Shown: positions 45,331 to 56,345, counted from the stretch's first letter. The stretch is DNA of 64,000 nt from Pictodentalium vernedei (GCA_031216915.1 CM062289.1:391556674-391620673); one strand, 5' to 3'. Made by a program: numbers and translations. Notes: generated by a model from the letters alone, not told the origin.

Positions 45331-46615
45331 TTATTTTATTTCCTTGGATCACACAGGCCTAGCTTTCTTATTGCCCAAAATGGAGTCTGAGGGGGTATGC
45401 ACGCGGTTAGAATACCCGGCAGTTTACGTTGGAGTGTTAGATGGTCAATACTCAATCCCTCAACGCCTTTAAAACTATTAGAGAGTGGGCTCTATTCGGT
45501 TCCAGTTCGGCGATGGTAGGGGTTTGAGTCCCACCATGGTGGCGAGCCAGAATGTAATGTTGTGCGATGGCAAGTTTAAGGGAAGATGAGAAAAGAAAAC
45601 CAAACAGCAATGCCGGTTTGGTAGCAGCCCCGGTATATGACCATAGCGGTTACAAAAAAGAAGTGGAGAAAGCTCCAACTGTTTTTACTAACGGTTCCAA
45701 TAACGAAATATGTTTGCCACGGATTAACTTAATTCTCTTCATCCAACAAGGTATTGGTAGCTGGCTAAAACAACATCATCCGGCAAACAAGTCAACACAG
45801 TTAATTAGATACTGACTGTATGTCAGCCTTTCCCTGTTAATTAATACAGCCTGCCGGCTGAACAGGAATAACCCCACCAAACACCTTGTCTGAAATTTTT
45901 GCATTGAAAGCAGACGATAGACTTAATTATCAATTAACTTGTCATAATACAACCTATTTATGTAACAATGGCCACATATCCCCATGGCTTTTTAAATTGT
46001 AGAAAACAGGGACAATAAAAATAAAAAAAAAAACTTGTGTTATTGGAGACAACTCAGTTATTCAGTGATATTATATTCTAAAATTTTTGGATTCATTTAA
46101 AGTTTTTCTATTCATCTACATGTATTATTTCACAGTGAAAACACATATTTATTTATTTATTCCTGTTTAAGGTCACCTTTGTACAGCTCAGTATGTCTAA
46201 TTATAATCAGTGAAAGCAGGTAAATATTATAAAGAAAATACTACTGCTGTTAGCAAACTTTCAGCTAACAGATCTCCAGGTTTAACCATGAAGTGCATTG
46301 GCTAAAACTTTACTGGTCCTTCTTATGTGGTGTCATTGCAATTGATACTTAACGTTCAGGAGGAAACGCCAGTCTGTGATTTTTTAGAGGTAATCCACTC
46401 ACATTTTGTGATGTGTTGTCCATGGAGAGTAGTCTAATTATTATGACACCCATAGAGTTTATTTCCCGTCAGGTAATTACTTTAGTTTTCCAACAAAACA
46501 TGGTAAGCACAATTAAAGCTTCAGCTAAAGGACCATCAGTTTAAAAAGTTTAAAAATGACTGTTAATCCAACAAACAAAAAACTTAAAGGCCTTGCTATA
46601 AATACTTCTAATTTA
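45331..46615. other. No gene recognised
   Basis: A frame at 45567-45815 (82 codons) has no known match. A reversed SINE tail fragment (TTTAAGGTCACCTTTG) lies at 46148-46205. The rest is AT-rich. Confidence 0.4.
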
Positions 46616-46787
46616 AAAAGTATTCAAAAATGTATTCATGAATACATTGTAATGTATTTGTATTCGTATTCAGATACATTTGAAAATTTGTGTATTTGTA
46701 TTCCTATTCATATTCATGAAATTTCAAAGTATTCGTATTCTTTTTTGAATACATTTACAAAGTATTTGCTCCAAGCTTGTTTTATTG

Positions 46788-47262
46788 TTGCTGAAAGATT
46801 ACATTTTCTCTGAAGGTAGCTGTAATTCTCTAACTGTGAATTTGGCTTAATCCATGGGATTTTCAGTACAATAAACTCATTATTTTTCACTTTTGTCATA
46901 TTACATGTATAGATAACCAACAAGTGTAATCTGAAGTTCTATGTTGGAACCAGTATGTATTTTAAAAGCATTCTGTTTCTAGTGAGATATTATTTCAAGG
47001 TAAGTTACATTACTGGGATCATAAAAGTGGTCTGATTCACAATAAAATTGCAATCCACTGATAACACATTTATTCCTGTTTGGGCTGCACGATATTCTAA
47101 ACTGAATACGGGTATCGGTAATCAAAAAAAATACTGTGATATACATATACTGGTATATAGAATGACTGTTCAGATATCTGAACATACATGTATGTACCAC
47201 AGTTGGGACTTGAGCCATCACAGTGTAACTAATTTGTATGCCTAGATGATGGAGTTCGAATA
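46788..47262. other. No gene recognised
   Basis: AT-rich sequence with short frames only. Confidence 0.35.
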
Positions 47263-47478
47263 ACACTTTACCCAATGCAGACGATATCAAAATTTATTAT
47301 TTTAAATATTACTTTATCAAATATTTCCAAAACTTTCAACAAGACGATACCATGTGAGCCCTCATTGGAATGAGCTCATTATAATGAGGGGTCACATGAT
47401 ATGGTTTTATTGAATTTTTTTGAACTGCTGAATTTGTATATTGTGCGGGTGGATGCAGCTGATTCATTGGGTAAAGGG
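47263..47478. mobile_element. piggyBac-type MITE D
   Basis: The left end CTTTACCCAATGCAG and the right end TTCATTGGGTAAAGGG are nearly complementary. The flanking TTAA sites are degraded (TAACA on the left, ATAA on the right). The interior shares AATTTATTATTT and GCTGAATTTGTATATT with F and G. The centre pairs GAGCCCTCATTGGAATGAGC with flanking complementary bases. Confidence 0.7.
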
Positions 47479-47515
47479 ATAATATTATTCATTCAGGACT
47501 ACAGTTACCTCTTAA

Positions 47516-47739
47516 CCCGCTGAGTATTTTCAAGATATTTTTCATAAAATCTTGTCATGGCTGCTTTGAAGCAGCCACGATTAGATTTGATGAAAAATTA
47601 ATCTAAATATAATACAAGAAAAATAAATCCATTAAATTTACAGGGGAAAATATGATTAAATGTGCCCAAATTATACTTATTTCAATGACAGGAGAAATCT
47701 TGTGCTGGGCATGAATATCCGCTAGCAGCATGCAAAGAG
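47516..47739. mobile_element. Probable TTAA-flanked MITE E
   Basis: Between TTAA at 47512-47515 and 47740-47743. The central palindrome is TTTTTCAT, GGCTGCTT and complements (about 47538-47593). The ends match poorly, so the assignment is weaker than for A-C. The right TTAA is shared with F. Confidence 0.5.
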
Positions 47740-47743
47740 TTAA

Positions 47744-47864
47744 CCCTTTACCCAACGCAGACAATATCAAAATTTATTATTTACTTTTTTGAAAAATAAT
47801 ATTTTTTCAACAGCTGAATTTGCATATTACGCGGGCGGATGCGGGCGATTCGTTTGGTAAAGGG
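47744..47864. mobile_element. piggyBac-type MITE F
   Basis: Only 121 bp, with ends CCCTTTACCCAACGC and CGTTTGGTAAAGGG between TTAA at 47740-47743 and 47865-47868. It equals D with the central palindromic part missing. Confidence 0.85.
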
Positions 47865-47939
47865 TTAAAACTCAAGACATCTTGAAAATTAAGTTGTGAG
47901 GAAATAAATAATGACGATGAACCAATATGTTTGTAATTA

Positions 47940-48135
47940 CACCGGTCCGGGTACTCCGCTTCCTTCACCCATAAAACTGTCCGACACGAAGTGCCCCTGG
48001 CTGTCAAAAGTGTCATTGTACCCGGTGCTTCATTAATTAAATTTTTGATGATTATTCCTATGATAAGTGTTAAGAATCTAATATTATTGCGTACGTAGAA
48101 ATACTGCCCACCCGTGGAAAATGACTAGCTCACAG
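47940..48135 (+). repeat. SINE-A tail scrap and Repeat C copy 2
   Basis: CCGGGTACTCCGCTTCCTTC and AAACTGTC (47943-47985) match the SINE-A 3' part. From about 47990 the sequence follows Repeat C (TTTTTGATGATTATTCCTAT; GCCCACCCGTGGAAAATGAC). Confidence 0.7.
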
Positions 48136-48170
48136 CTACTGTACTGTATTCTTTCCTGTCACAGTTATAA

Positions 48171-48604
48171 TACAATAGAATCCTCTTAATTGGATATCCA
48201 TTTTGCCAGTGAAAATTATTCAATTAACAGGAGTATACAATTAACAGGGATTTGGTCAGTTTCCTGTGTTCTTGAGGTAAACTGAGCATTTATTCTATTA
48301 TTTCTTGTTTGACAGAGCTCAAAGAGCTCTGTCAAACAAGATATAATAGAGTAAATGCCTTTATTGAATGTAGTGAGGCCCAAAAGGTTGATAAATAAAG
48401 GGAATTTGGAGCGTGTCACAGTAACTTTTTCGACATATTACAAAAATTTATATACAATTAACAGGAGTTTACTCTACAACACATATGCAATTAACAGATC
48501 AAATTTGTACTGAAGGTATGGTAAATGGTTTTGTGTTTGAAAATGATATTCAATTAACAGGGATATACAATTAAGAGATATCCAATTAAGTGGGCTCCAC
48601 TGTA
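48171..48604. mobile_element. TA-type (pogo/Tigger-like) MITE
   Basis: The left end TACAATAGAATCCTCTTAATT and the right end (TCCAATTAAGTGGGCTCCAC then TGTA) are inverted, with CTTAATTGGATATC common to both. Internal CAATTAACAGG units recur. The centre is a palindrome of 35-base arms (48286-48320 and 48324-48358), 3-base loop. TA lies at each end. A partial copy is at 54196-54310. Confidence 0.82.
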
Positions 48605-49303
48605 TCTCCGTTTACCAGCTGTTAAATTGTCTTTATCGGAGAGTATGTTCATGCTGAATACCTTTTGGATGATTCGTTTGCTAGCCTCAATAATTTCGGG
48701 ATCTACTTCACTATCTGGTGGTGACCAACCAGATGATTCTGTAAAAGGAAGTTTCCGACCGCTGGAGTTCTTAAAGCGGTCTGCTAATTTCATTTGCCTA
48801 AGAAAATTACAGTTATATGATGGTATATTTATTTGATTACCAGTTTTAGCCTCAGGTGCTGGTACAAAAGTTAAACCGAGATCTAAAAGAGATTTCTCTT
48901 GGGTTGTTAGGTCATTGGTGCCAGACAGGTTAGGCACATTAGTTCCTAATCCCACATCTGTTAGGCAGTTGTTACCTTTGCCTTTACTTAGTTTAAATTT
49001 AGGTGGTTCAGCCAGTGATCGTACATAATATTGGCGGTTCTCGGGGTCCAATGGATTAAATCATGAGCAACTTCAAACTTCGCATCCTCCATTTTTGGTA
49101 TAACGTTAACGTCCTTCACTTTCCGATGGTTTCATTGATGATGCTCAGGGTTCTCCTCTCAGCCTGAGGGAGTTTTGGCGAAAAGTTTAGTTCAGCGAAA
49201 TAAATTTTTGCTGATCTTAACTTGACCCTGATATCACTAAGCATATTCCACAACTGCTTAACTACGAGATCAGAATTATCATTTCGAGAATTCATGCCAA
49301 TAT
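48605..49303 (-). pseudogene. SGNH remainder and RT start, Penelope-like copy 2
   Basis: The frame 49116-49352 carries ILLNIGMNSRNDNSDLVVKQ (block III-like) and KIYFAELNFSPKLPQAERR. The frame 48554-49051 carries RQYYVRSLAEPPKFK, LTTQEKSLLDLGLTFVPAPE and SDKDNLTAG, matching copy 1 residue by residue before the RT core is cut off. Frameshifts separate them. Confidence 0.75.
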
Positions 49304-50218
49304 TTAATAATATTTTTTGGGGACTGGACTGGCCCCTGTGCCCTTTAAACATAGAGCGAAAATTATTAAATCTGGCGCCTTGTTAACACTGCACCTGGAT
49401 GTCCGGATGGGGATGTGATCAGTGTGTCCTAAATTTGAACTTCCAATCATAAGGATGTTTTTATAAACATCGGGGAGGTGCCAATTCCTTTTGTCAAAAT
49501 TAACTCCGCTTTTATGCTGAAACTGGGAAAATTTAGAATCAAATGAGCAGTCCGAGTTGCGGCTTGATGATTTGACTTTCTCTGAGTAAGATATACCTGG
49601 TTGAACCACACTAGAGGCAGGAGAAGAGGGAGAAGAAACAGAAGCAGGAGAGGAAACAGAAGGAGAAGCAGAGGAAGCAGGAGGAGTTCTAGTGAGAGCA
49701 CTAGGAGAACCGGAGAAGAGAGGCTGAGGAGGAGTAGGAGGTAGAGGAGCAAGACGAGGTGAGACAGAGTTACTCAATTTGCGAGCATCTTCAGTCACAA
49801 TATGGACCGAAGATGTTTGCAAATTGAGGCGCTTACTCTGAGAGAAAGCTGGAGAAGTAGAAGGAAAAGAAGAGGGAGAAGTACTTTGCCTTGATCTTTT
49901 CTTATTATGCTTTTCGCGTTGGGGTAGAGGGACAACAAGGGCCAGAGTTTGCTTACTCCCTCCCGTATTGTTCCTTACTCCAGATGCTAGGCAAAGTTCC
50001 GAAATATAAGACTCAAAGGCCGAAATCGTCTTATCTGTCAACTTATTTTTAAAATTTTTTTGTGCCCAGATCAAGGCATGTGCCAAAGCACTGTTGAAGT
50101 CTATTTTTTCAAGTCCAGGAGGGGGTCGCATAGCCAAAGTTATCTTAGACTTCAACTGGTTTAAATTTATCTTATAATGCTCAATTAAAGCATTTAAGGT
50201 TTGGTTGGCCCATCCCAC
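49304..50218 (-). pseudogene. N-terminal protein with SGNH block I, Penelope-like copy 2
   Basis: A 304-codon frame. Residues 1-80 form a helical-looking region without known match (NQTLNALIEHYKINLNQLKS). Residues 95-115 are basic. Residues 115-215 are a Ser/Pro-rich linker with SPASVSSP-type repeats. Then comes NILMIGSSNLGH (residues 254-265), where GSSN fits block I of SGNH hydrolases with its nucleophilic Ser. A frameshift follows soon after; the next SGNH blocks continue in 49116-49352. Upstream of the start, coding-like sequence continues to about 50480, interrupted by stops. The protein's role in the element is unknown. Confidence 0.6.
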
Positions 50219-50480
50219 ACTAATCTGTCAAAAAACAGAAAAAATGTGTGGGGTGGGAAGAGCAGGCTTTTGAAATCCCCCTGACTCATCTTCTTTATTC
50301 TCCAACTGTTTCGGAAATCCCGATTTGCCAAATGCTGCTCTAGGAGCCCAATATGGTGCATACACTGAATCTCCTGAAAAAGGGCCTTGACTAATCTAGA
50401 ATAGGCCTTGAACAGTTGTTCCTGGCCCCTTCCAGACTGGGCAACTCTCTTTCCCTGATGCTTCTGTCTTTTTTATAGCC

Positions 50481-51206
50481 ATTTGAAGAATGGGTAGATG
50501 AATTGACAATATAAAATTAAAAAGAAGAAATGAAATAAATGAAAATGAAACCTAGGTATTACCTATTAAAGAAGATACCTAGAATGGTTGTGTAGTCTTC
50601 AGCAAAGGTAGAAAATAATCCGTCTGTCTCCTTCAGCAAAGGTAGAAAATCCGTCTGTCTCAGGTTCATGTATTAAAAATCATCATCACAAAAAATTTAA
50701 TTAATGAAGCACCGGGTTGTACCTGGTTTTTCATTTATTAAATTTTTGATGGTTATTCCTATAATCAGTGTGTGGAATTTAATATTACTCCATCCGTTGA
50801 AATGTTGCCCATCCATGGAAAGTGACCAGTCCATGGCAGCTGTACTGTAAGAACATTGAATCTCGCATTCTGTTTTCATTAGTTATTTCCCACCAAAACA
50901 AAGTTTGCAGTGACATAGAAATGGGTACCATCCATCCATCCATCCATCCATCCATCCAGCTAGCCACATAAATTTGAACTAACAATTGGTGTTTTTGTGT
51001 CTAAAAATGTTGGTTATGTGGCTAAATGGTTTATGTGTCAACTAAATGACACAAAATAGGTACTGTATTTTCACGGATTTTATGTTAGGGTAAGGGCTAG
51101 GGTAGCATTACTAAATTCACCCTCTGGGGACCTCATTTTGTAGATGACAGTCGGCTTATTTTCTGGCTTGCACTCTTGTATGGTACATACATTTTTGGTT
51201 TTTCAG
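50481..51206. repeat. Repeat C copy 3, CCAT microsatellite, upstream of the host exon
   Basis: 50695-50885 matches Repeat C (GATGGTTATTCCTATAAT; TGCCCATCCATGGAAAGTGAC). 50930-50958 is a CCAT tandem run. From about 50990 to 51206 is unique sequence leading to the splice acceptor. Confidence 0.7.
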
Positions 51207-51392
51207 AGGCATGGTTCTTGAGAGAACATGGCAGATTCTGACTTGCAGGAAGTCTCACCTCCATTACCGAGTTTATCTGAATACGCTCATCCATTGTCAC
51301 AGCGATTGGTCATTCAGCTGAGAAGAATTGAAGGAGATGAATTACTTGTGGGTGCCAATGTTCCAGAAGATCAAGAAATTGTTGCTATAGAT
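51207..51392 (+). CDS. Likely first coding exon of a host gene
   Basis: A T-rich tract ending TTTTTGGTTTTTCAG precedes 51207, and the exon is followed by GTAAGTAA at 51393. The ATG at 51228 opens exactly 55 codons to the donor, so the intron is phase 0. The peptide begins MADSDLQEVSPPLPSLSEYA and continues with a helix-like LSQRLVIQLRRIEGDELL and an acidic end. Codon use is unbiased and no stop or repeat overlaps it. I do not recognise the protein. 5' UTR would lie in 51207-51227 and an earlier exon. Following exons are not visible, so the intron may exceed 12 kb and contain the LINE, hAT and DIRS insertions (inference). Confidence 0.6.
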
Positions 51393-51492
51393 GTAAGTAA
51401 CAGCAGGTGTTAGAAATCTTATTAAACTGTCAACGATAGGTGTATACATGAATCCCTATATTTTGGGCTTTTCTGTTTATATGGGCTTTCAG

Positions 51493-52038
51493 TAGGGCTG
51501 TCACAATTTTTTAATTTAGGAATCGATTAATCGTCGCAAATAATCGATAGTAATCGACTAATCGTACCTAGATGACCCCCCCCCCCCCTCCCTCTCTCTG
51601 AAGTCGATAAAAAATGAAGTTCAAGTCAGTTGACCTACCCCCGGTAAACAACGAAGACGATCCTCTTTTATGTACATTCAAAGCTTTGATGTTCTGAACT
51701 TTTGAACCGTCAATGTAATAATCAAGACTGGTCGGCAGTTGCAAACTTCGCAACTGCCCACCGATCTTGATTATTACACTGACGGTTCAAAAGTTCAGAA
51801 CATCAAAGCTTTGATGAATGTTCCTGAAAGAAAATGCTTCCAACGGCTTCTTGGGGTTTACCATCGATGTTCTTAACTCTTTACCTTTAGAAACAATAGT
51901 TTTTTCATCAAATTGTCTTTTAATTATTAAACATCTAAAGCGGGATACAATTTACCAATTATTCGACAACGAAAAATACTAATCGATTTCGCCGTGACCG
52001 ATCAACAATCGATTAATCGATTAATCATGACAGTCCTA
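51493..52038. mobile_element. Non-autonomous hAT element 2
   Basis: The ends TAGGGCTGTCAC and CATGACAGTCCTA lie between GCTTTCAG at 51485-51492 and 52039-52046. The ends are from the same family as hAT element 1, and subterminal AATCGATTAATCG repeats are present. The interior has a palindrome with arms of about 65 bases (51679-51742 and 51750-51815). It also contains a C-run at 51577-51590. No transposase. Confidence 0.92.
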
Positions 52039-52189
52039 GCTTTCAGGCGTATGCATATTTATGGTGAGTTCAAAATAGCCCATTATTTCATTATGAAAGT
52101 GGAACTGATAAACAAAATCATCGAAAGTGTGACTGAACCAACTTTTGCTGACTTGTCTATCAGTTGCACCTGGTCTGTTTTTCAGTCAA

Positions 52190-53405
52190 GTAACTACAGG
52201 AAGTGAAGAAGTTGATTCTGAAAAGTCCCCAAAAGACAAATGATTTGAATCCCATTCTTACATCTCTGGTGACTGATTGTCTGTCATCAGTTTTAACCAG
52301 CATTATTCAATCATCACTCGAGGAGGTTCATGTACCAATAGTTAAAATTGGCATTGGTGTCACCTTTAATTAAGAAGCCATATCTTGATCCTGACATCTT
52401 TCAAAAAAAAATATCGTCCTGTCTTTTAATTTGCATTTTGTGTGTAATATTTTAGAAAAGGTAGTTTCTTAGCAACTTAGACAATACCTTATATACGGCC
52501 TCTTGGAACCTAATCAGTCAACCTACCAACTTAATGATGGTACTGAAACAGCTATTTGAAGAGTTTGTAACAACATACTATGTTCAGTAGTTGAATGCAG
52601 ATGTATACTTCTAATCTTGTTGGATCTGTCTGTCCTCTGCATTTGACTTGGTAAATCATTTCATTCTCTTGTCAACAGTGCAACACATTCATATAAATGG
52701 AAAAGTCCTTGTCTTGTCTGGTTCTGATCCTATCTCTTGCTATGTGAGCAACAAGTAACTATTTCCAAAACAAATTTGGATAGTGAATCATTAACATGTT
52801 GAGTTCCTCAGGGCTCAAACCTCGGGCCTATATTCTTCACTGGGAAATTGCTGGGAGTTTGCCGGATTGTTTTTACACTCAGTTGTATTTGTCATTACAC
52901 CCTTCAATTGAATTTGACAAAAGTGTTTGAGTTAGTAAAATGGAAGATTAAGTAATTGTGTAACTGGATGACCTGTCACAGACTGAGAATGAATGATGAC
53001 AAGACTGAGGTATTAGTAATATTGCACACCAGAATGCCTCCTGATTTTAAATCAAGTCACTTATGGGAAATTCATACAAAAGGTATTGAATAATGCTCAC
53101 AATATTGGGTGATTTTTGACACTCATCTGTCGATGAACAAAAATGTTAACACAATTTTTAGACATTGTTTGATACATGTACAGCTTAGGAATCTAAGCCA
53201 TCTTCATCGATATCTTTCTCCAGAGTCTCTTGCCTTTATCTCAGTCCACTTATACTTTTCATATTCACTGCTAATTGGCTTGCCACCACTCATCTTGATA
53301 CTTGTCTGTGAAATCGGGTCACCACTCTCCCAGGATGCTTTAGAGGATGGCCACTGCACATACTCCTCAATTCCAGTTATAAAGAGGTCTGGGCTGTACC
53401 GGTAA
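52190..53405 (+). pseudogene. CR1-like LINE reverse transcriptase relic
   Basis: Across many frameshifts and stops the reading gives LKSPQKTNDLNPILTSLVTD, LEPNQSTYQLNDGTETA, CILLILLDLS (motif A region), VPQGSNLGP (motif B region), a decayed motif C, RMNDDKTEVLVI, VIFDTHLSMNKNVN, and IFRHCLIHVQLRNLSHLHRY. This order fits the CR1/L2-type reverse transcriptase palm and thumb. It is an old, dead copy. Confidence 0.8.
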
Positions 53406-53439
53406 TCAAGCCTGAAAATAAGGAGACTATCATCTGCAA

Positions 53440-53530
53440 ATTAATGAGGTCCCCAGAGGGTAACTTGGTGATGCTACCCTGCACAGCAGGGTACCATCAC
53501 AAAATTTACCCTCTATGAACCTGAGTTTGA
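53440..53530. repeat. Small palindrome
   Basis: GCTACCCTGC and GCAGGGTA pair around ACA, with AGAGGGTAA and TTACCCTCT outside. The flanks resemble sequence at 51075-51170. Probably a short MITE remnant. Confidence 0.6.
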
Positions 53531-53982
53531 ATCAAGGTCTCAAACCAAAACAGAAATATGTACCTATAGGATAAATTGGCCCACTGTATGGGACCCCATT
53601 TTGCAAATGACAGGTTGTTTATATTCAGGCTTGGCTGTAATTCATTTTAATTGTAGGTATAATGTAAATTAGCTGCAACATCGTATGATATTTCTTATAA
53701 GATGTTTTTTAGCATGGAATTCATCTAACTTCAAGGTAGACAGAAATTTTAAGAGGATAACTTCACTTTAGTGGAGGCAGAGCAAATTTTGTTGATCCAG
53801 GGAAACTTCTTCACCATAGTTGTCAAGATGTCATGTCTTTGGATAGTATGCTGTGACGAGAAGGTTTCTTGAGAGTGTTCCAACACTGCAGAATCTTACT
53901 GAGGATTGATTTTGGAATCTCTGACTTAAAAGAACAACACACCTGTCCACTCAGTCAAAATCCTCTAAAAACAGTGGATTAA

Positions 53983-54176
53983 CCCTTTACCCAATTCGGA
54001 CATCAAAATTTATTATTTTAAATAATATATTTTCAAATTTTTCAACAAGACCATATCACGTAACCCCTCACTGGAACGAGCTCAACAGGCTTGAAATCTT
54101 TTTTAAAATAGTTTTCTTTTGACTGCTGAATTTGTATATAATGCAGGTGGCTCTCACCAATTTATTAGCTAAATGG
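53983..54176. mobile_element. piggyBac-type MITE G
   Basis: The left end CCCTTTACCCAA follows TTAA at 53979-53982 and TTAA is also at 54177-54180. The interior matches D and F (AATTTATTATTTTAAA; GCTGAATTTGTATATAATGC), and the ACCCCTCACTGGAACGAGC core resembles A and D. The right end is degraded. Confidence 0.75.
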
Positions 54177-54195
54177 TTAATAAACTTGTGAATAC

Positions 54196-54345
54196 AGTGA
54201 AGCCTAATTATTTGGGTATCTGTTAAATGAATAATCCTGTTAATTGAATAAAACTTCCAAACACAAAATCATTTACCACAAAATAAAGTAAAATCCTGCC
54301 AGTTGAATAAAAAAAAGCCCCTCCCCCCCCCCCCCCCCCCCTCTT
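54196..54345. repeat. TA-type MITE fragment and C tract
   Basis: ACAGTGAAGCCTAATTATTTG, TCCTGTTAATTGAATAA and AACACAAAATCATTTACCAC match the end of the MITE at 48171-48604. A C-run follows at 54316-54343. Confidence 0.7.
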
Positions 54346-54539
54346 GCCCCCAAGGGATGTGAGGTGCTCACCTGACCAAAGTTGTTAAAAAAAGGATTTA
54401 ATTAGCATTTATGGCTATTTAACACTACAGAGGAATGAAGTTATTTAATTATTAAAAACTCTGCTGTCCATGTCAGGTGATTTTTTCTAGTATTGGGATG
54501 CTACCATGGAAATAAAGCCCATATTTCCAGTAATGAAAA

Positions 54540-56345
54540 ACTAGGGGGTTCAAATATTAACCTAGGGACTTAGCTTGGACAAAACTTCAGTCTGACCTCT
54601 CCAACCCCCACCCCCTCCCCTCCCCAGATTCTAATTGTTGAATCTGAAAAAAAGATTTTTAAAGATTATTTGTCATATTACAATAAGTAAGAGAGCCCAA
54701 ATATGAATCCCGAAACTTGCTTCGAACAAATTTGAATCTCAGCTTGGCTATATCAAATATGTTAAGATTTGTCCCCTCCTCATTTGAATCTGAGCCTGGC
54801 TATATCAAATGTGTTAAAATCCCCCCCCCCTCCCCAGGGAACACAAATATCAACCAGTGGACTTTATTTTAACAAATTGAATCTGCCCCCTCTAAGGATG
54901 CAGTTTACCAAATATCGAAAGATTTCGATTGTATCACCGGAAGAAGATTTTTTAAGATTATGCCCCATATTGGATTAAGTTAAGATTTGGACTCCAATAG
55001 GGAGCACAAATATTAACCAAGGGACTTAATTTTTACAAACTTGAATTTGAATCTTAAGGAAGGTGTATACCATATATTAAAAGATTCTGATTGGGGGTGT
55101 GTGAGAAGAAAATAAAAAAAAAACAAATTTGGACTCCAATAAGGAGCCCAAGTATTAATCAATGGATTTGCTTTGAACAAACTCGACTCTGACCCCCACA
55201 AGGATGCTGTATACCATATATCCAAAGATTCTGACTTGTCGTTCTGGAGAAGAACTTTTCAAGGATTATTCCTCATATTGCACTAAGATAAAATTTGGGG
55301 TCCACTAGGGAGCCTAAATATTAACCCAGGGACTTGTTTTTTACAAACTTGAATCTGACTCCCTTAAGGAAGTTGTATACCATATATCAAAAGATTCTGA
55401 TTGGGTGTTTGTGAGAAGAAGGTTTTTAAAGAATATTCCTCTATTGATCCAGGTAAATATTTGGCCTCCAATAGGAAGCCCAAATAATGACGAAGGGACT
55501 TAATTTGAACAAACTTGAATCTTACCCTCATAAGGATTCTGTATACCAAATATCAAAAGATTCTGTCTGATGGATCCGGGGAAGAAGATTTTTAAAGATT
55601 ATTCCTCATATAGCACTAAGTTAAAATTCAGACTCCCATAAAGAATCCAATTATTAACCGATAGACTTGATTTGAACAAACTTGAATCTGATCCTCTTCA
55701 GAATGCCACCATGCTGTATACCAAATATCAAATGGTTCTGAAGGGTGGATGTGAAGAAGATTTTGAAAGATTATTCCTCATATTGGTCTAAGTTAAAATT
55801 TGCACTCCAATAGCAAACCCAAATATTAACCAAGGGACTGGGTTTGAATAAACTTAGATCTGTCCTCCCAAAGGATGCTAAAAACCAAATATCAAAAACT
55901 TCTCTAACTGGTGGATCTGAAGAAGAAGTTTTTTAAAGATTATTCCTCATATTGCACTAAGTTAATATTTGGGCCCCCTATTCTGAAGATGTTTTTTAAA
56001 GATTATTCCTCATATTGCACTAAGTTCAAATTCGGGCCCCCATAGGGAGCCCAAATATTAACCGAGGAACTTAATTTGAACAAACTTTAATCTAACCCCG
56101 GTAACAATGATGAATACAAAATATCAAAAGATAAGATTCTGCAGGGTAGTTCTGGCTGGAGAAGATTCTTTAAAGAGTACTTCACATATTGCACCTAGTT
56201 AAAATTTGAGCTCCTGTATTGAGCCCAGATATGAACCAAGTGGCTGTATTTTAACAAACTGAATATCTAACCCCTGTATGGATGCTGTATTCCAAATATC
56301 AAAAGATTTTTATCAGTGAGTCTGGAGAGAAATTTTCAATTTTTT
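54540..56345. repeat. ~145-230-bp tandem repeat array
   Basis: About eleven units with AAATATTAACCAAGGGACTT, TTTGAACAAACTTGAATCTG, GGATGCTGTATACCAAATAT, CAAAAGATTCTG, GAGAAGAAGATTTTTAAAG and ATTATTCCTCATATTGCACT. The units start near 54558, 54705, 54845, 55008, 55153, 55318, 55484, 55650, 55823, 56055 and 56228. This type is common in molluscs and other marine invertebrates. Minus-strand open frames here are by-products. Confidence 0.85.

Larger units (their letters stand above)
42768..46779. mobile_element. 4-kb element with 8-bp target duplication, carrying a MULE transposase
   Basis: CAGGGTTGGGG begins the left end and CTCCAAGCTTG closes the right. TTTTATTG flanks both (42760-42767 and 46780-46787). 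Both subterminal zones (42778-42960 and 46616-46770) are full of GTATTCGTATTC-type sequence. The interior has a MITE (43118-43431) and an intact transposase gene (43899-45236). The termini look hAT-like, but the only transposase inside is MULE-type. It is either a MULE with unusual ends or a hAT-type element that received a MULE. Confidence 0.6.
48605..50480 (-). mobile_element. Penelope-like retroelement, copy 2 (partial)
   Basis: Homologous to copy 1 from its RT N-terminus through the SGNH-like and Ser-rich regions, and extending further upstream (to about 50480). The 3' part, including the catalytic RT and GIY-YIG, is absent: homology stops at 48605, where the TA-type MITE begins. Confidence 0.85.

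Noticed and set aside
45480-45560. tRNA-like GGTTTGAGTCCCACC
   Set aside because: Only a B-box-like stretch; there is no A box at proper distance and no cloverleaf.
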